A stretch of DNA of 64,000 nt, from assembly GCF_009870125.1 (NCBI RefSeq), contig NC_046679.1, positions 11,780,001 to 11,844,000 of the forward strand, read 5' to 3'. The notes under the pieces are model-generated. The model made no database searches and was not told where the DNA came from. It saw only the letters and a list, made by a program, of their open reading frames with translations. Shown piece after piece: positions 12,680-26,444 of this stretch (position 1 is its first letter; every line of letters begins with the position of its first letter). This DNA is from Drosophila pseudoobscura (Eukaryota > Arthropoda > Insecta > Diptera > Drosophilidae). Both the position numbers and the translations under genes were made by a program.

Positions 12680-14382
12680 AGGGTGTGGAAGCATTTCTTT
12701 TTGAACGGCTGGAAAAATCCGAAATCCCCCAAATCTGTTCTAATAGCAATCTCCTCTGACATTTGCAAATCCATGCAGCGACTGCCAACAATACTTGTGT
12801 ATCCGTATTTATTTGCATTTATGCCCCAGCTTGAGGGTTGCAGCGGTCCTGCTGCCTCTGCCCGCTTCTTTTGGCCCATTGTCTAGCTGTAATCCCCGAG
12901 AGTCTGGCTGTCAGTCAACCAAGCGGCTACAAAGTCACTCACTGGATGCGTCTGAGCGTAAACGTTTTGCGCTCGAATGCATTGCACTGCCAGATCTAAA
13001 CAGAGTTTTACAATTCGCCGGAGCAGAGCCCCTCCATGTCCCCATCTTGGATCCCGGTCCACCAACCATAGCAGATCCCACTCCGGCTCCACTCCATTCG
13101 CAATTTGAATTGCAGCTGAAATGAAAGCGTGGCTTATTGCAAGTGCAATTTCTATTTCTATTGTTATTGTTAATAATTTTCTGCCTTTGTTTGCACAAAT
13201 TACAATTCTGTCAAGACTGCTCTTCACCCTGACAATGTTTTCTTTGAATTTTGCCCACTTCCCCACGAATGGCGCTGCCTCTCTGCTTCAGCCTGAAGCT
13301 GGGACTGCGGCTGGGACTGCTGCAGGCATCGCAGAAGTTAATTAAGTTGTCGGGACTCGGCGCTAAGCAAATTCCGGCCGGACTTTGTCTTTGTGTTGGC
13401 TTGATGCAATAGTCAAGCAATCGCACACCCACCACACTCGCGACCGAATGTCTGTCTATTCGCCCTCATGCGGATAAGGGATGACCGTAAAGGCCATTAA
13501 CAATGCAATTCGATTTCAGTACATGGACCTCAACCCGGACTGCTCTTGTCTGAGGGTCCGTGCGACTTCAGTCATCAAGGTAATAATATTACGCATACGC
13601 ACTGGCAGCCAGCAGGCATTTAAAGCTGCGCCCAATTAGATTTCCGACTCAGAATAACTCGGATTTTATGCTGCAATTTTTGCCTATGCAAATTCGATTC
13701 ACACCTAATGTTGGCAAACTGTCGAAATTGTCAGCCTGGCTAGGAATTGTATTTGCATTAATTAAGACTGATTTAAATTCCCATTTTAATGAATGATTTT
13801 CGTGCTCCTCGGTGCGGTTCAATGACATTGCCAATGATTGGCAGGGGCCACAAATTTTGATTAATTGGCTCGAATTTGTGAGTTATCCAATGGGACCTGT
13901 TTACTCGAAAAGCCTATTTAGAAGAGCTGGCCAATGGAGGAAAAACATCGTTTATGCCACCCCATTAAAGGGCTGGCTCAGCCGGCAGCCGAGCTGCCAT
14001 CCCATCGCAAAAAGGCTGCAAAAACATTTCTCAACTTGTCCAGCTGCAGAAGCAAAAGCTAAAGCAAACTGCAGCAGCAACAGCAACAGCAACTGCAACT
14101 GCATTTGAAACTTTTTGACCAACCAACTAATTGTCAAGTGGAGAGGCATGCAGCACGAGCCCCAGCCTGAGCCCGAGCTCGATCCCGCTACCGCCACCGG
14201 CATACCACATAAGTCACCAGGCCCTGGCAGCAGAAAAATTACTCCTACCACACGCAGTTGTGCCTCACACAAAATGCAGTGGAGTCGGGACCCGTGCGGT
14301 GGCATTTGTTGACTGATTTTCAAAATGCCATGCAATGCACAAGTGCATGGCAGATGGATGTGGATGAGAGCCAACTGCTGAA

Positions 14383-14406
14383 AATGGGAATGGGAATGGG
14401 AATGGA
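14383..14406. repeat. AATGGG hexamer, four copies
   Basis: Three perfect AATGGG units and one AATGGA. Confidence 0.75.
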
Positions 14407-16279
14407 GGAGTGGTTGGTTATTTGGGAAAGCAGCACGCAGCTGACAATAGAAATTGGCCTGGGACATCGGCTGCCTGGCTGCTTGGCTGAGGGAGTGGAA
14501 GTGGGGCATTGGCAATAGCCAAAGTGCCCGACTCTGTGTCCTCTCTCCTGTGCCTGGTCCTGTGCCTGTCCTGGGCCCTGTCCCGGCCCTGCTGCATTGC
14601 GTTCCCTTTGACAATATGCTCAACATGATGCTCCAAAAACAGTAAACTATGCGCAAACATACACACACACTCACCGACACACTTGTCGTATTATGCACGT
14701 GGGAATTGTCGCTATGCGTGTGTCTGTGCGAGAGAGAGTTGCAAAAATAACGTTGACAACTTTTATGTGGAGCTCTATTCGTTGGCTCTGGCTTTGACTC
14801 TGGCGCGGCTCGGAGTGGGTGGAGCAGCGGAGCAGGATGAGTGGTCCGGATGGAGCAGAGAGGTCCATGGCGGAGCTGCGGGTGCGATGCATGTGGCTGT
14901 GGTTATTTATGGCAATTAAAGGACTAATGATGTCCCAGCGCAGCTAGCCGGTACATGATGCTGCTAAAGCCGCTCCTCTCTTCGTACTCATCTGGCTGCT
15001 GCTTCCTCGATTCCCACCAGCCGCGGCCAAAAACTTTATGTGGTCACAAGAAGGCTACTATCATTATACCCTTCCCGGGCCAATTATGATTCTGCATTAC
15101 TGCTAGACATATGTTCCCGAAAATGGAAGTTCCTGTAGCACCTTCGCATAGTAAAATCGCGTTGTACTAAACATAAACTTAGAGTACTTTTAGGTAATAA
15201 ATTTGACGAGAGAATATTTAGTTTATGTTTATGGTATTCGTGGAAGTTCATTTTATAAAACTTTACTGAAATAAATGCAATTTTTTTTTTTCAATGGATA
15301 TGTATTTTTCATCCAGATAATCAAATATTTGATTTTAATTGAAAAGAAAATGCGTTCAATGGCATGTATAAATAATAAAGAATTCGAGTAATTAAATGAT
15401 TCCTATATCGAATTTTCTTAGAAGGATATTCATATTTCATTATGATGAAAAAGTATCAAAAATTCGTTTCAATTTTGCTTGCAGTGAATATTTTTGTTGT
15501 GTATTTTTATGTGTTGTTCGCTTCATTTTAGTTTTCGTCGCTTTTATTCTATATATTTTACAGCAACTCGCAGAGGCCGAAGCGAAAGTTACTTAAAATT
15601 CAATTAATTTGTGTGTGTTGTGCAATGAAAAATGTTGCAACTTTCGGTGCGTGCTTGACGCGGCGACAACTGGCGGACTGTAGTCGCAGGAACAGTTGTG
15701 GACAGAAGTTGGCTTTGGATCTCTGTCATATTCTGGCACACCCGTCTAGCACCCGTCCGAAGAGGAACAAGAGGCGGTGCTGGAGCAGATACTGGAAGGA
15801 GGAGGCTACCTCGCATGGATGCTGCTGTTTTTGGGCTAATTTGGCCAGCGGTCATGCTGATGCTGCTGCTGCTGACTCTACTCCGATGCTGATGCAGATG
15901 CCATTGCATTGACAGACAGTGGAGTCGAAACCAAGGCAACCATAGGAAAGTTGAACTGGAGAGAGGACGACAGAAATTTCATTTGTGTGGCCAGTAATTA
16001 GATTCCAATTTGAGCTCTTGCAAAAGGAGCACGCACACTAATCATGGCCAGGACATTGATGAGGCTCCTCTGGAGACCCAAAGTTTTGCCAACTGAACAG
16101 CTCGGTCGCAGATCAATTAAATAAATATAACTTGAACGGACACTGCTACGGGACTGGGGGTAGAGCAGATTAAATTATCAGTCTGCATGGAGCTGGGCGG
16201 GCTAACCAAGTGGCAAATCATCTGCCCAGTCATCACAACAATAACGATAACTCTTCCATGCAATGATGAGGAATGGCGG

Positions 16280-16327
16280 ACTGGTGGAGTGGCGGACTGG
16301 TGGACTGGTGGACTGGTGGAGTGGTAG
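16280..16327. repeat. Six-unit octamer array, ACTGGTGG
   Basis: Six in-phase octamers: four ACTGGTGG and two AGTGG-type variants (AGTGGCGG, AGTGGTAG). A GGCAGGAT-type array lies nearby at 16444-16480. Confidence 0.8.
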
Positions 16328-17364
16328 TGGTCCACTGGGCTGGGGGATGCACACGGAGCGCATCTCATGACTGCACGCTCGAATGCTCATTTTAAATTGA
16401 CTTCAAACGTTGTTGCGTGACGAGCTGCATGGACACGGAGTCTGCAGGATGTTCGGCAGGATGGGAGGATGGCAGGATGCCAGGCCACCAGACCACCAGG
16501 CAGACTGGCCAGCCCTGCCCTGCCCGGACCCGTCTGGTCACTGCAAGCGCGGCACGCACGCATTCTGATGCCATGACGAACGTGGCGAACGTGGGCTGGA
16601 CGTGGCCCGGACCTGGCCAACAATATGGTTAACACTCTGTGCCAGACGACGGAAGCGATGCCGCTGCCTTTAATTGTGCCACATCATTTATGAAGGGGGC
16701 AGGCAGGTGGTAGGTGGCCTCGGGACTGGGAGAGTCAGATGAAGTGGACTGCTGGGAGTGCAGTGCATTGAATATGGCCCTTCTGCCGCAACGATTTGTT
16801 TGGATTTCAGTCAGTTTGCAAGAGTATACGGAGATGATTCGTGGATCTACGGGTAAGTACGTTTAATTGATTTCAATAAAATATGAGATCCAAGAACAGA
16901 CATTTCAGGTTCCGGATCTGCCTTCCAGCAGATCAAACAATGAGAAGAAAATCAAAAAAGTTCGTGCCACAACGTCCCAAAGAGAAAGCCAGAGTGAAAG
17001 GTGAAGGATAATGCAGGATGGTGAAAATCAGGGGAATAAGGGGACACGGGGGGTACTTTGTAAATGTGTGCAAGAAATGGCAAACTTTTTGATGCTTCAA
17101 AAAACTCATTAAAAAGGATTTGACACGTGAAGTGCGAAAACTTTCTATTTTTATATTATTTCCCTTTTACATTTTTATGGCAACGTGTGAGGAATTTGCC
17201 CTGTGCACGTGTGAGTGCTGTTTGTGTGTGTGTGTGTTTGTTAGTACGTACGTACATGTATGTGGGTGTTGGTGTGAGTGAGAGTGCGTTTGATGTGTGT
17301 TGATTGCCAGTGCCAAAAGAGCGAGCGCCCATCAAGCCCAGCGTGTGAGTGTCGTCGACTTCTG

Positions 17365-17399
17365 CGTCGCCGTCGCCGTCGCCGTCGTCGTCGTCGACG
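17365..17399. repeat. CGTCGC / CGT repeat
   Basis: Three CGTCGC hexamers run into a CGT trinucleotide run. On the minus strand it reads as a poly-Arg or poly-Asp/Gly stretch. Preceded by a GT-rich tract at about 17225-17290. Confidence 0.75.
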
Positions 17400-19872
17400 C
17401 TCGTTAGGATCTGCGGATTGAATTTCAATGGCGATTGATGACGGCTGCATGTGTGCGGTTGTTTGTGAGGGGGGTATTAGTCCGCACAGCTTGTACCGGG
17501 ACCGGGACAGGCAACAACTTTGCCGAGGACTCAACCTCAACCCGACCTAGAGCCCGAGCCATACCAAGAACGCGACTCCGATTCGAGTTTCCCGACTCAT
17601 TTTATGATAATGCTCGAACCTGGCGTTAATGAGCTCTTAAGCTTAAATAAGAAACGTGATTTAGTTACTAAGTAAACTAGGAAATAGACGGCGTCGCCCC
17701 ACAGAAGCCGTGAGTGAGCAGGAAAGGCCAAATCTTGGCTTAATTTGAAAAGTTTGACAGCGCAGCGAGCCAGGATGCGGTACCACCAGCCCTCCCAAGC
17801 CCTCACGAACAAAATCAGGTGTAGGAAGCACACATTTACTTGCACAACTACCACACAACGAAAAACGGAATCGAACTCTTTGCATACAATATTTCCCCAT
17901 TTAATTGCCGGCCCGGACAGTCAAACAGCAAATGAAAAAAGTTTCACGATTCGTGTGAATCATTGCCTGGTCTATTGGACCAGCCACCGACCAGCACGTG
18001 TCCATCAGCCATTGGATCAGCCATGCCAGTTTTAATAATTTCCAGCTCACCTCGAACTAATCAAAACTCAGAACTAGATTCGGACCCCAAACCAAGTCCT
18101 CGTCCACACGAATTGACAGTTCGGGGGGGACAGTGGACACACTATGAACGACAAACCTGAAGATTGAATGCCCTTTAAAATATGAGCTCCCCTAGAAATT
18201 CAAGCAAGTGAGAAAAAAGTTGGGCACATCTATCTTCGGAGTCAAGTAGAAAGATCTGTACACCTGGTAGAGATCCACTAGCTTGACGACCATCCCATGC
18301 TACCCTTCCAGTAAAGGCATCACAAAACCAAACCCTTTTCATGAATAACTCAACTCACTGCGGCTCATGAAATTTATGTAAATCTGCTGGAAATTGAAAT
18401 ATGCAGATGCTCGTTTTGAAAATTAGGACGAAGCCAAAAACATTCGAGCCACAAAAATGTATGCATTAAAATATATTTCACATTTTATTAAATTTGGCAA
18501 TATGATAAATTCTTTGGTGGGCGACTCTGTCAGGATCCCGGCCAGACCGAACTTAAATTAAGTAATAAGTTTCGTGCGCCTTGACCTCAAGGGTTCACAC
18601 CCAGCAAAGGACGGGACGGAACAGACAGAAAAGGGCAGAACAGAGCCGAACAGGAATGGGACATGTACGAGTATTGGCCTTGTGTTGACACACTCCTGGC
18701 AGACTTTTGCCTTTTGTGGTCGAAAGGTTGAGTGCGTGCGAGGCAGACGAGCAGATTTTCTTATTAAAATTATACAGATCTAAAGGCGAGGCAAGACGTT
18801 TAGGGTTAATTTTGGTTGCTCATGAGAATCCCCAGACTCAGACCCGGACTCAGATACGGAGCCGACCCCAACCCCTCCAACCCCAAGCACGAGGCACAAA
18901 AGTTAATGTGATTAATGTTTACTTAATGAAATGAAGTTATCAAGTTGATTTTATCAATTTACACACAGGCGCCGGCACGGACAAAGGACCTCTCTAGAGC
19001 CTGTCAAAACTGGCGCCGGTGTGATGAAGGTGCTCGATGGGATTAGGTAGGTTTTTCACTCGCACTCGCACCCTCGCTCCCCCTCTTCCCCTGCCACTCT
19101 CCCACTGATGGAATGCAAAGAGGCAAGCGGTTTCTTTGGGTTGAAAGGCATATTAGTTAAATGTGGTTGACAAGTGGCTGCTCAAGCTCAAGTGTTGGCC
19201 AGGCAAATGCAAATATTTGAAACTTGGCAGAGCCAGAGGAAGCGGAGCAGAGATGAGCCAGTGATGGCAGCCAGTGAGCCGTGTCGATGGATGTCAGTGC
19301 TGTGGTGCGGTTGCTGCAATCAGTGGACAAGCCAAAAAGGAATTCCATAAAAACAAGTTCAATTAAATCTACGCCAGTTGGATTCTCCTTTGCGTTTTTC
19401 GTTAATCAATGCGTTTAACGTTTTCAATCAAGCACCAGCAACTGGCAAAAAGACACCAGTCGAGAGGGGGACGGCGACTGCACAGACACAGACGCAGACC
19501 CCGACAGACAGCTCAAATTCAGTTAAGCATTTCACTTATTTGCATATAAATTGATTAAAAAGAAAATACATGCCAGACGACAACTCGCACAGTCAAGTTT
19601 TGAGTGTGTCAACATGGCAAAGGACGAAAGGGTCCTTCGCTCTTGGTCCCATTTCCATTCCCGATTCCCGATTCCCGTTCTTCTTTTCCTCGTGGATGTG
19701 TTTCTGTTACGGTTTCTCCGTCTGCTCGTTCTTTCCCTCTTTTTTGGCAATTTCTGACACTTCAAATGCGTATGATTGTTTTCCTTTTGATCAGCGAATT
19801 GTGAAGTGATTCACTGATTGAGTTCGGGCTCAGTTGATGCGTTGACAACATCAATGCACACACTCCTCCAGG

Positions 19873-19896
19873 CCCCGGCCCCGACCCCGACCCCGA
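19873..19896. repeat. CCCCGA hexamer, four copies
   Basis: One CCCCGG and three CCCCGA units in phase. Confidence 0.8.
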
Positions 19897-21909
19897 CCTA
19901 ACACTCACACTCTGCCAGGCATTCAGTCATCCGGGCAAATGCGTCGTAGGTGGACTCCGTCAGTCTCTGTGTCTCTGGTCAGTCAATCTCTGCTTTTTCT
20001 GTAAGTCCCTGGAAAAGCCGCCAGCGAAGGTAGTGGCTGTGGCAGTGTCAGTGCCAATGGCCAGCCATGGTCCGACTGTTGATCAAGGTGAACGACTCAA
20101 CTGACCTGAACTCCAGCAGGTAAAAATTCTTTCATTCGCATTTACTTCAAAAGGGTCGGCAAATTATTTATTTGAACAGGAATACGACTTATGTAACCGC
20201 CATTTTAAAGTCGCAAAATGATTACTGGATATGCTCATACATATAATGTGAAACGGATAAAAGCAAGAACTTTGCTTCCAATTCCAATTCAAATCCATTT
20301 CAAATCCAATTGAATCCAGAGTTCAACGCCCTTTTTCCCTGTCGTAGTTTCACTAAAACAAAGTGAGGACTTCGCAACAGTGGGGTTCCCGGAAGGAACT
20401 TTTAATTTATTCGCGCTAATTATGGGGACGTGAGTCACCATCTGCGGCATTGAATGGGCTCAATGTGTTGTTGTGGCACGCCCCTGGGTACAGCTGTTGC
20501 CTAGTTCCATTTTGTTCCTTTTTATTTTTTGGCGGCGTCGCAGCCCTTGGCATGAGACACAGTGCAGAGGGCGAGTGCCGAGGCCTCTATTTAGTTCACT
20601 TTCAATTCGTTTGCCGCGATGTTGCTGAGGACCATGCGCACGGATGGCTTGCGGCGTAGCCTCAAGGTCAATATTGTATGAATAAATCATTAGTGGAGCA
20701 AAGGGCAGAGCTTTATTTATGTAGGCGCAGTGGTTTAACTGAGTGTTTTTGAATGCATATTACGCATACGCCCTAATGGTCGCAGAATGCCTGCCAGCTG
20801 TGATTCGTGAACGAATAATCGTACTAATAATAGTGTTGTCGCACATCTGGGTCACTTGAGGCAAAGATAAAAACATGGTGCTTACCCTGCCCCTACCGTG
20901 TGTCGTGTGTGTCCACGTTATTTTCGTTAATGGTCAACCGACATGGCAATGCACTCAGGGCGTATGCATATTATATTCGACACATTGGACACGGCCTGTC
21001 CTGCCCTGCCCTGTCCTGTCCAACAAAACAAGCTCCGATTGCAGCCAAAGTCAAGGCAATTTCGCAAATTACATGTCCTTGCTGCAAGTAAATAGACACG
21101 GCCACCGCAGGGCCCCACAACAAGTGCCACAAGAGCAGCAGCAACAGCAACAGCAACACAAAATAAAAACGGAACAAATAATCAATACTTAATTCTGGGC
21201 TTGAGTTGAGCTGCAACAAAACTACAGTGAAAGCTTGATCAAGAGATACGTACTAGATAAGGAAAAAGAAGATAATTATGAAAATTTAAAAATTAATTAA
21301 CTAATTTACTTGTACTTTCCATATGTATGTTTATATGTATTTCCTCATAAACATGATTTTATGCAGTCCTAACATAGATCGAATTTCTGCTTTGGTGCAC
21401 TCATTTCAATACAATCATCAAAAAAGGCAGACGATTATTTTCTCTTCAGTTATATTTGACTTTGCATTTGGTGTTTTTTTGTCAGCCCTGGCGAACACCA
21501 CAAACCGCATACTTTTAGGCGCTTTCATTTTTTTAGATCAATTTTGCAGACCGCGCTCGCGTTCCCCACGTTTTTTTTATCTTTGTATCTATTTTGATGG
21601 CTCATGTTTGTCGCTGGCAAACATTCGCCGGCGACAGGCACGAAATTGGCCCCCGAAACGTCCCACACTTTAATTGAAATAAAATGTTTAGAAAGCCAAA
21701 CAGGTGAGGCAGGGAGAGAGCGTGAGGCGGAGAGATGTACATAGAGACACAGAGCTATCAGATGGATGAGTCAGGTGGCGCGTCTGTGTGGGGCGCACTG
21801 TCTGCTCTATATGACCGTAAATGCTTTTTAGTAACTAGTTTGGGCTCCTGCCTCCGGCCCCCCCCATCCGCCCACAAGCTCATATTTCATTTCCGTTCAT
21901 TCCAACGCG

Positions 21910-21960
21910 CGCTCTCTCTCTCTCTCTTTCGAGCGTGTGTCTGCATCTCTCTCTCTCTAG
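21910..21960 (+). promoter_or_regulatory. CT/GA-rich tract upstream of the calcyphosin-like gene
   Basis: Two CT runs (about 21912-21927 and 21944-21958) lie 240-290 bases before the start codon of the EF-hand gene. Read on the other strand they are GAGAG repeats, the known binding sequence of GAGA factor (Trl) at many Drosophila promoters. Initiator-like TCAGTT and TCAGTG elements follow, with predicted +1 positions 22037 and 22089. Neither has a good downstream promoter element. The promoter role is inferred from position and composition. Confidence 0.4.
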
Positions 21961-22194
21961 CTCTTGCTGTCTCTTTCTGGGCGCACTCCGCTGTTTATTC
22001 ATTGCCGCCGTCGCCGCCGCTTTACTTTTCGCTTTCAGTTTGCATTTCAAAGCCGCTAAAGTAACAAGTATCTTGCAGTTATCCATTCAGTGGAGCGAAA
22101 ATAAAAACATCGAAGCCAGTGCCAGTGCTGAAAAGGCGGGGAAACACACAAATTTTGTGTATAGCCAGTGAAAAGGGCCTTTGAAAAAGCCACC

Positions 22195-24217
<2,023 letters not shown>

Positions 24218-24336
24218 CTGACGGATTACAATCCCAGCACACAGTGCATACACTCGAACCACTTAAATCTCGATAGCTCGTGTAGTATTAGTTCCGTTCA
24301 TGCTTTATTTATGTTTATACACTCCCACTCCAGATA

Positions 24337-24342
24337 AATAAA
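24337..24342 (+). terminator. Poly(A) signal AATAAA of the calcyphosin-like gene
   Basis: AATAAA lies 120 bases after the TAA stop, followed by a T/C-containing stretch. It gives a short 3' UTR of roughly 140-160 bases. Confidence 0.7.
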
Positions 24343-24671
24343 AACTCCTTGTTACACTCACAATTAAATGCATGTCAGCTTAACGCTGATCCTTCTGGGC
24401 AAAGTTCCAAGTGCTCCAAATGTTCGCCTGGAATGAAGTACGAGTATGTACGGTCATAATTCGAATTTGAAATACTTTGGCAACTAGCTGGGATTCTTGG
24501 CGAAGAATCCTGGTTCACGTTTGTGGGGGGCCAAAGCGACTTAAGCCAACTGCAAGCTTCTTTAACTCTGGGCATGTGAAGTGTTTGTCAAATATGCAAA
24601 ATAACAAGTAACAAGTTTTCTCTAAACATTTGTTCGTAGTTTACATACACGAAATTTAAAGTGTGAGTGAC

Positions 24672-24697
24672 TGTGTGTGTGTGTGTGTGTGTGTGTG
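24672..24697. repeat. (GT)n microsatellite
   Basis: An uninterrupted run of about 13 GT dinucleotides. Confidence 0.9.
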
Positions 24698-26424
24698 GAC
24701 GTAGGACCATAATCAAGCCAGAGCGCCAAAGACGGCAATCATTGCAACAAACACGGACACAGCCTCGATCCTGTGCTCCAACTCCAGCTCCAGCCCTAGT
24801 CCCAGACTCGGCAAATTGTTGGAAATTGTCAGCAGCAACGAGATGGTGTCATCTCTGTGTGCATCTGTGTGCCACAGTGTCAGTGTGTGTGCTGACTGGT
24901 TGGCATTTATCACACAGCCAGGCCGGAGATGCTGAGCAGCGGCAGCCTAAATGTATGCTTTAAATTATGCAGACACCAGCTGAGATTGTCGCCACATGCA
25001 TCCCTATGTGTGAATGCTCCTTGTCTGTGTGTGCACGTGTATTTGTTTGTGCGTGGCAAGTTTGGGCACTGATTGCAAGCAACTCATACAAAATTTTAAT
25101 TGCCAATGTTGAAATTACGCACTGAGACAAAGAAAGACTGAGGCAGTGCGACAGTGCGAATGTCGGCAGGGTGGGCGAGGGAGGAGGGTGAGCGAGAGCC
25201 CAGAGAAGACAGACTTGGCTAACAAACCATATGCAATCGTGCCTTGCCACCTCCCCGAGTCTGAGCCTGAGTCTACCAGTGCTGTGTAAATCACACAGTC
25301 ACAACTTTATCGTATCATTTCATTAAATTTTATTTACAGCCTGGCAACTGACGTCGAGCTCCCCATCCCTTTGGCAGCTGGGAGTTGCCGAAAGTTCTTG
25401 CTGAAGCCCCAAATGGCTCGGCTAATCAAAAATTTTCCAATGCCATTTTGTTTGGACTCGTTTGCAAGTTCTTTTCAGGGCCTCCACATGGCCGCACCCG
25501 TTCGAACATGTCAGGCCCCCACAAAAGGCAATTTCAATTAATTGCCTCTCGAATGAGGCTCTGGCACTCAGTTGTTTTACGCTCGTAAGCCCGAAAACTC
25601 CTTTTCAATGGCTTGCCAACATTCACGTTCACATTCACATTCACACTCAGCTTCCAGAGTGTGTGCATAAGCATTACCTTCCGAAAACATTTATATTTAT
25701 TTATGTGTGGAGGCCAGGAAATCAATAAAAATCCCATATAAATTAAAAGATTTGTCGGTCAATGCATCGCCATGGCTCTATGGGATTGAAAATAGCAAAA
25801 AGCCGACAGAAATTCCATCTTCTCTCACATCATCCAGCAGGATGTTTGAGGATATGAAATGGGCCTCTCTTTGAAGAACTGAATAGTTTATGGGCCTGAA
25901 AAAAATCGATTGAAAATTTAACAAATTTTAAGCTCCAGCAAAAGTGAAATATGAAAAAGGGGCTCAGTAATCGGAAAGTTAGTTCAGTGTGCTAGTACTT
26001 TGCTAGACTTGTAAAGACTAGTACCAATAACAAGGAGTTAACCCCAAATATTCAGATGATCTGCAAGATGTCCGAATATCTCAAATAGCGAACCTTCGAA
26101 GAGAGCTTTCGCCTCGGGCGGATACGAAGGCAGGAAGGAGCGACTAATGCATTATTTAAATCTAGTTAACACTTGGCCATTTCCCGTTGATTGAAAAGGA
26201 CAAAACAGGAGAGAAGGTGAAAGGACATCTCGTTTTACAGAGGCAAAACCAGAGCCAGGCCCGAGAGCGAGAGAGAGCTGAACAAATGGAAGAGCAGCAC
26301 ATAAAAATAATAATAATAAAAGACAGCCACAGGCCAACGGTCCTTGGGACATCATTGACTGGGTATTGAATACATTTCATTGCATGCAGAGTGGGGTGTG
26401 TGACCGGAGAATGGAGAATGAAGA

Positions 26425-26444
26425 CCGAGCCGAGCCGAGCCGAG
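26425..26444. repeat. CCGAG pentamer, four perfect copies
   Basis: Four perfect CCGAG units in non-coding DNA. Confidence 0.8.

Larger units (their letters stand above)
1..21905. other. Gene-poor flank, no supportable gene
   Basis: I see no exon with the mix of codon bias, splice sites and recognisable protein expected of a fly gene. Open frames here reach 248 codons (13952-14698, minus) but read as Gln/Ser/Leu/Pro-rich translations of CAG-, CTG- and GT-type repeats. The DNA alternates between moderately GC-rich sequence full of short tandem arrays and AT-rich islands at about 5480-5880, 7920-8100 and 15060-15600. It could be intergenic DNA, or an intron of a gene whose exons lie outside the window. 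Main repeats are listed separately. Confidence 0.6.

Noticed and set aside
13121..13345. 75-codon plus-strand frame with a strongly hydrophobic N-terminus
   Set aside because: The hydrophobic run comes from T-rich DNA; the C-terminal half is a GGGACTGC repeat, and nothing suggests expression.
13952..14698. 248-codon open frame, minus strand
   Set aside because: Product is mostly poly-Leu/Gln/His and repeat-derived (CAG/CTG and AATGGG arrays), with no family resemblance or splice context.
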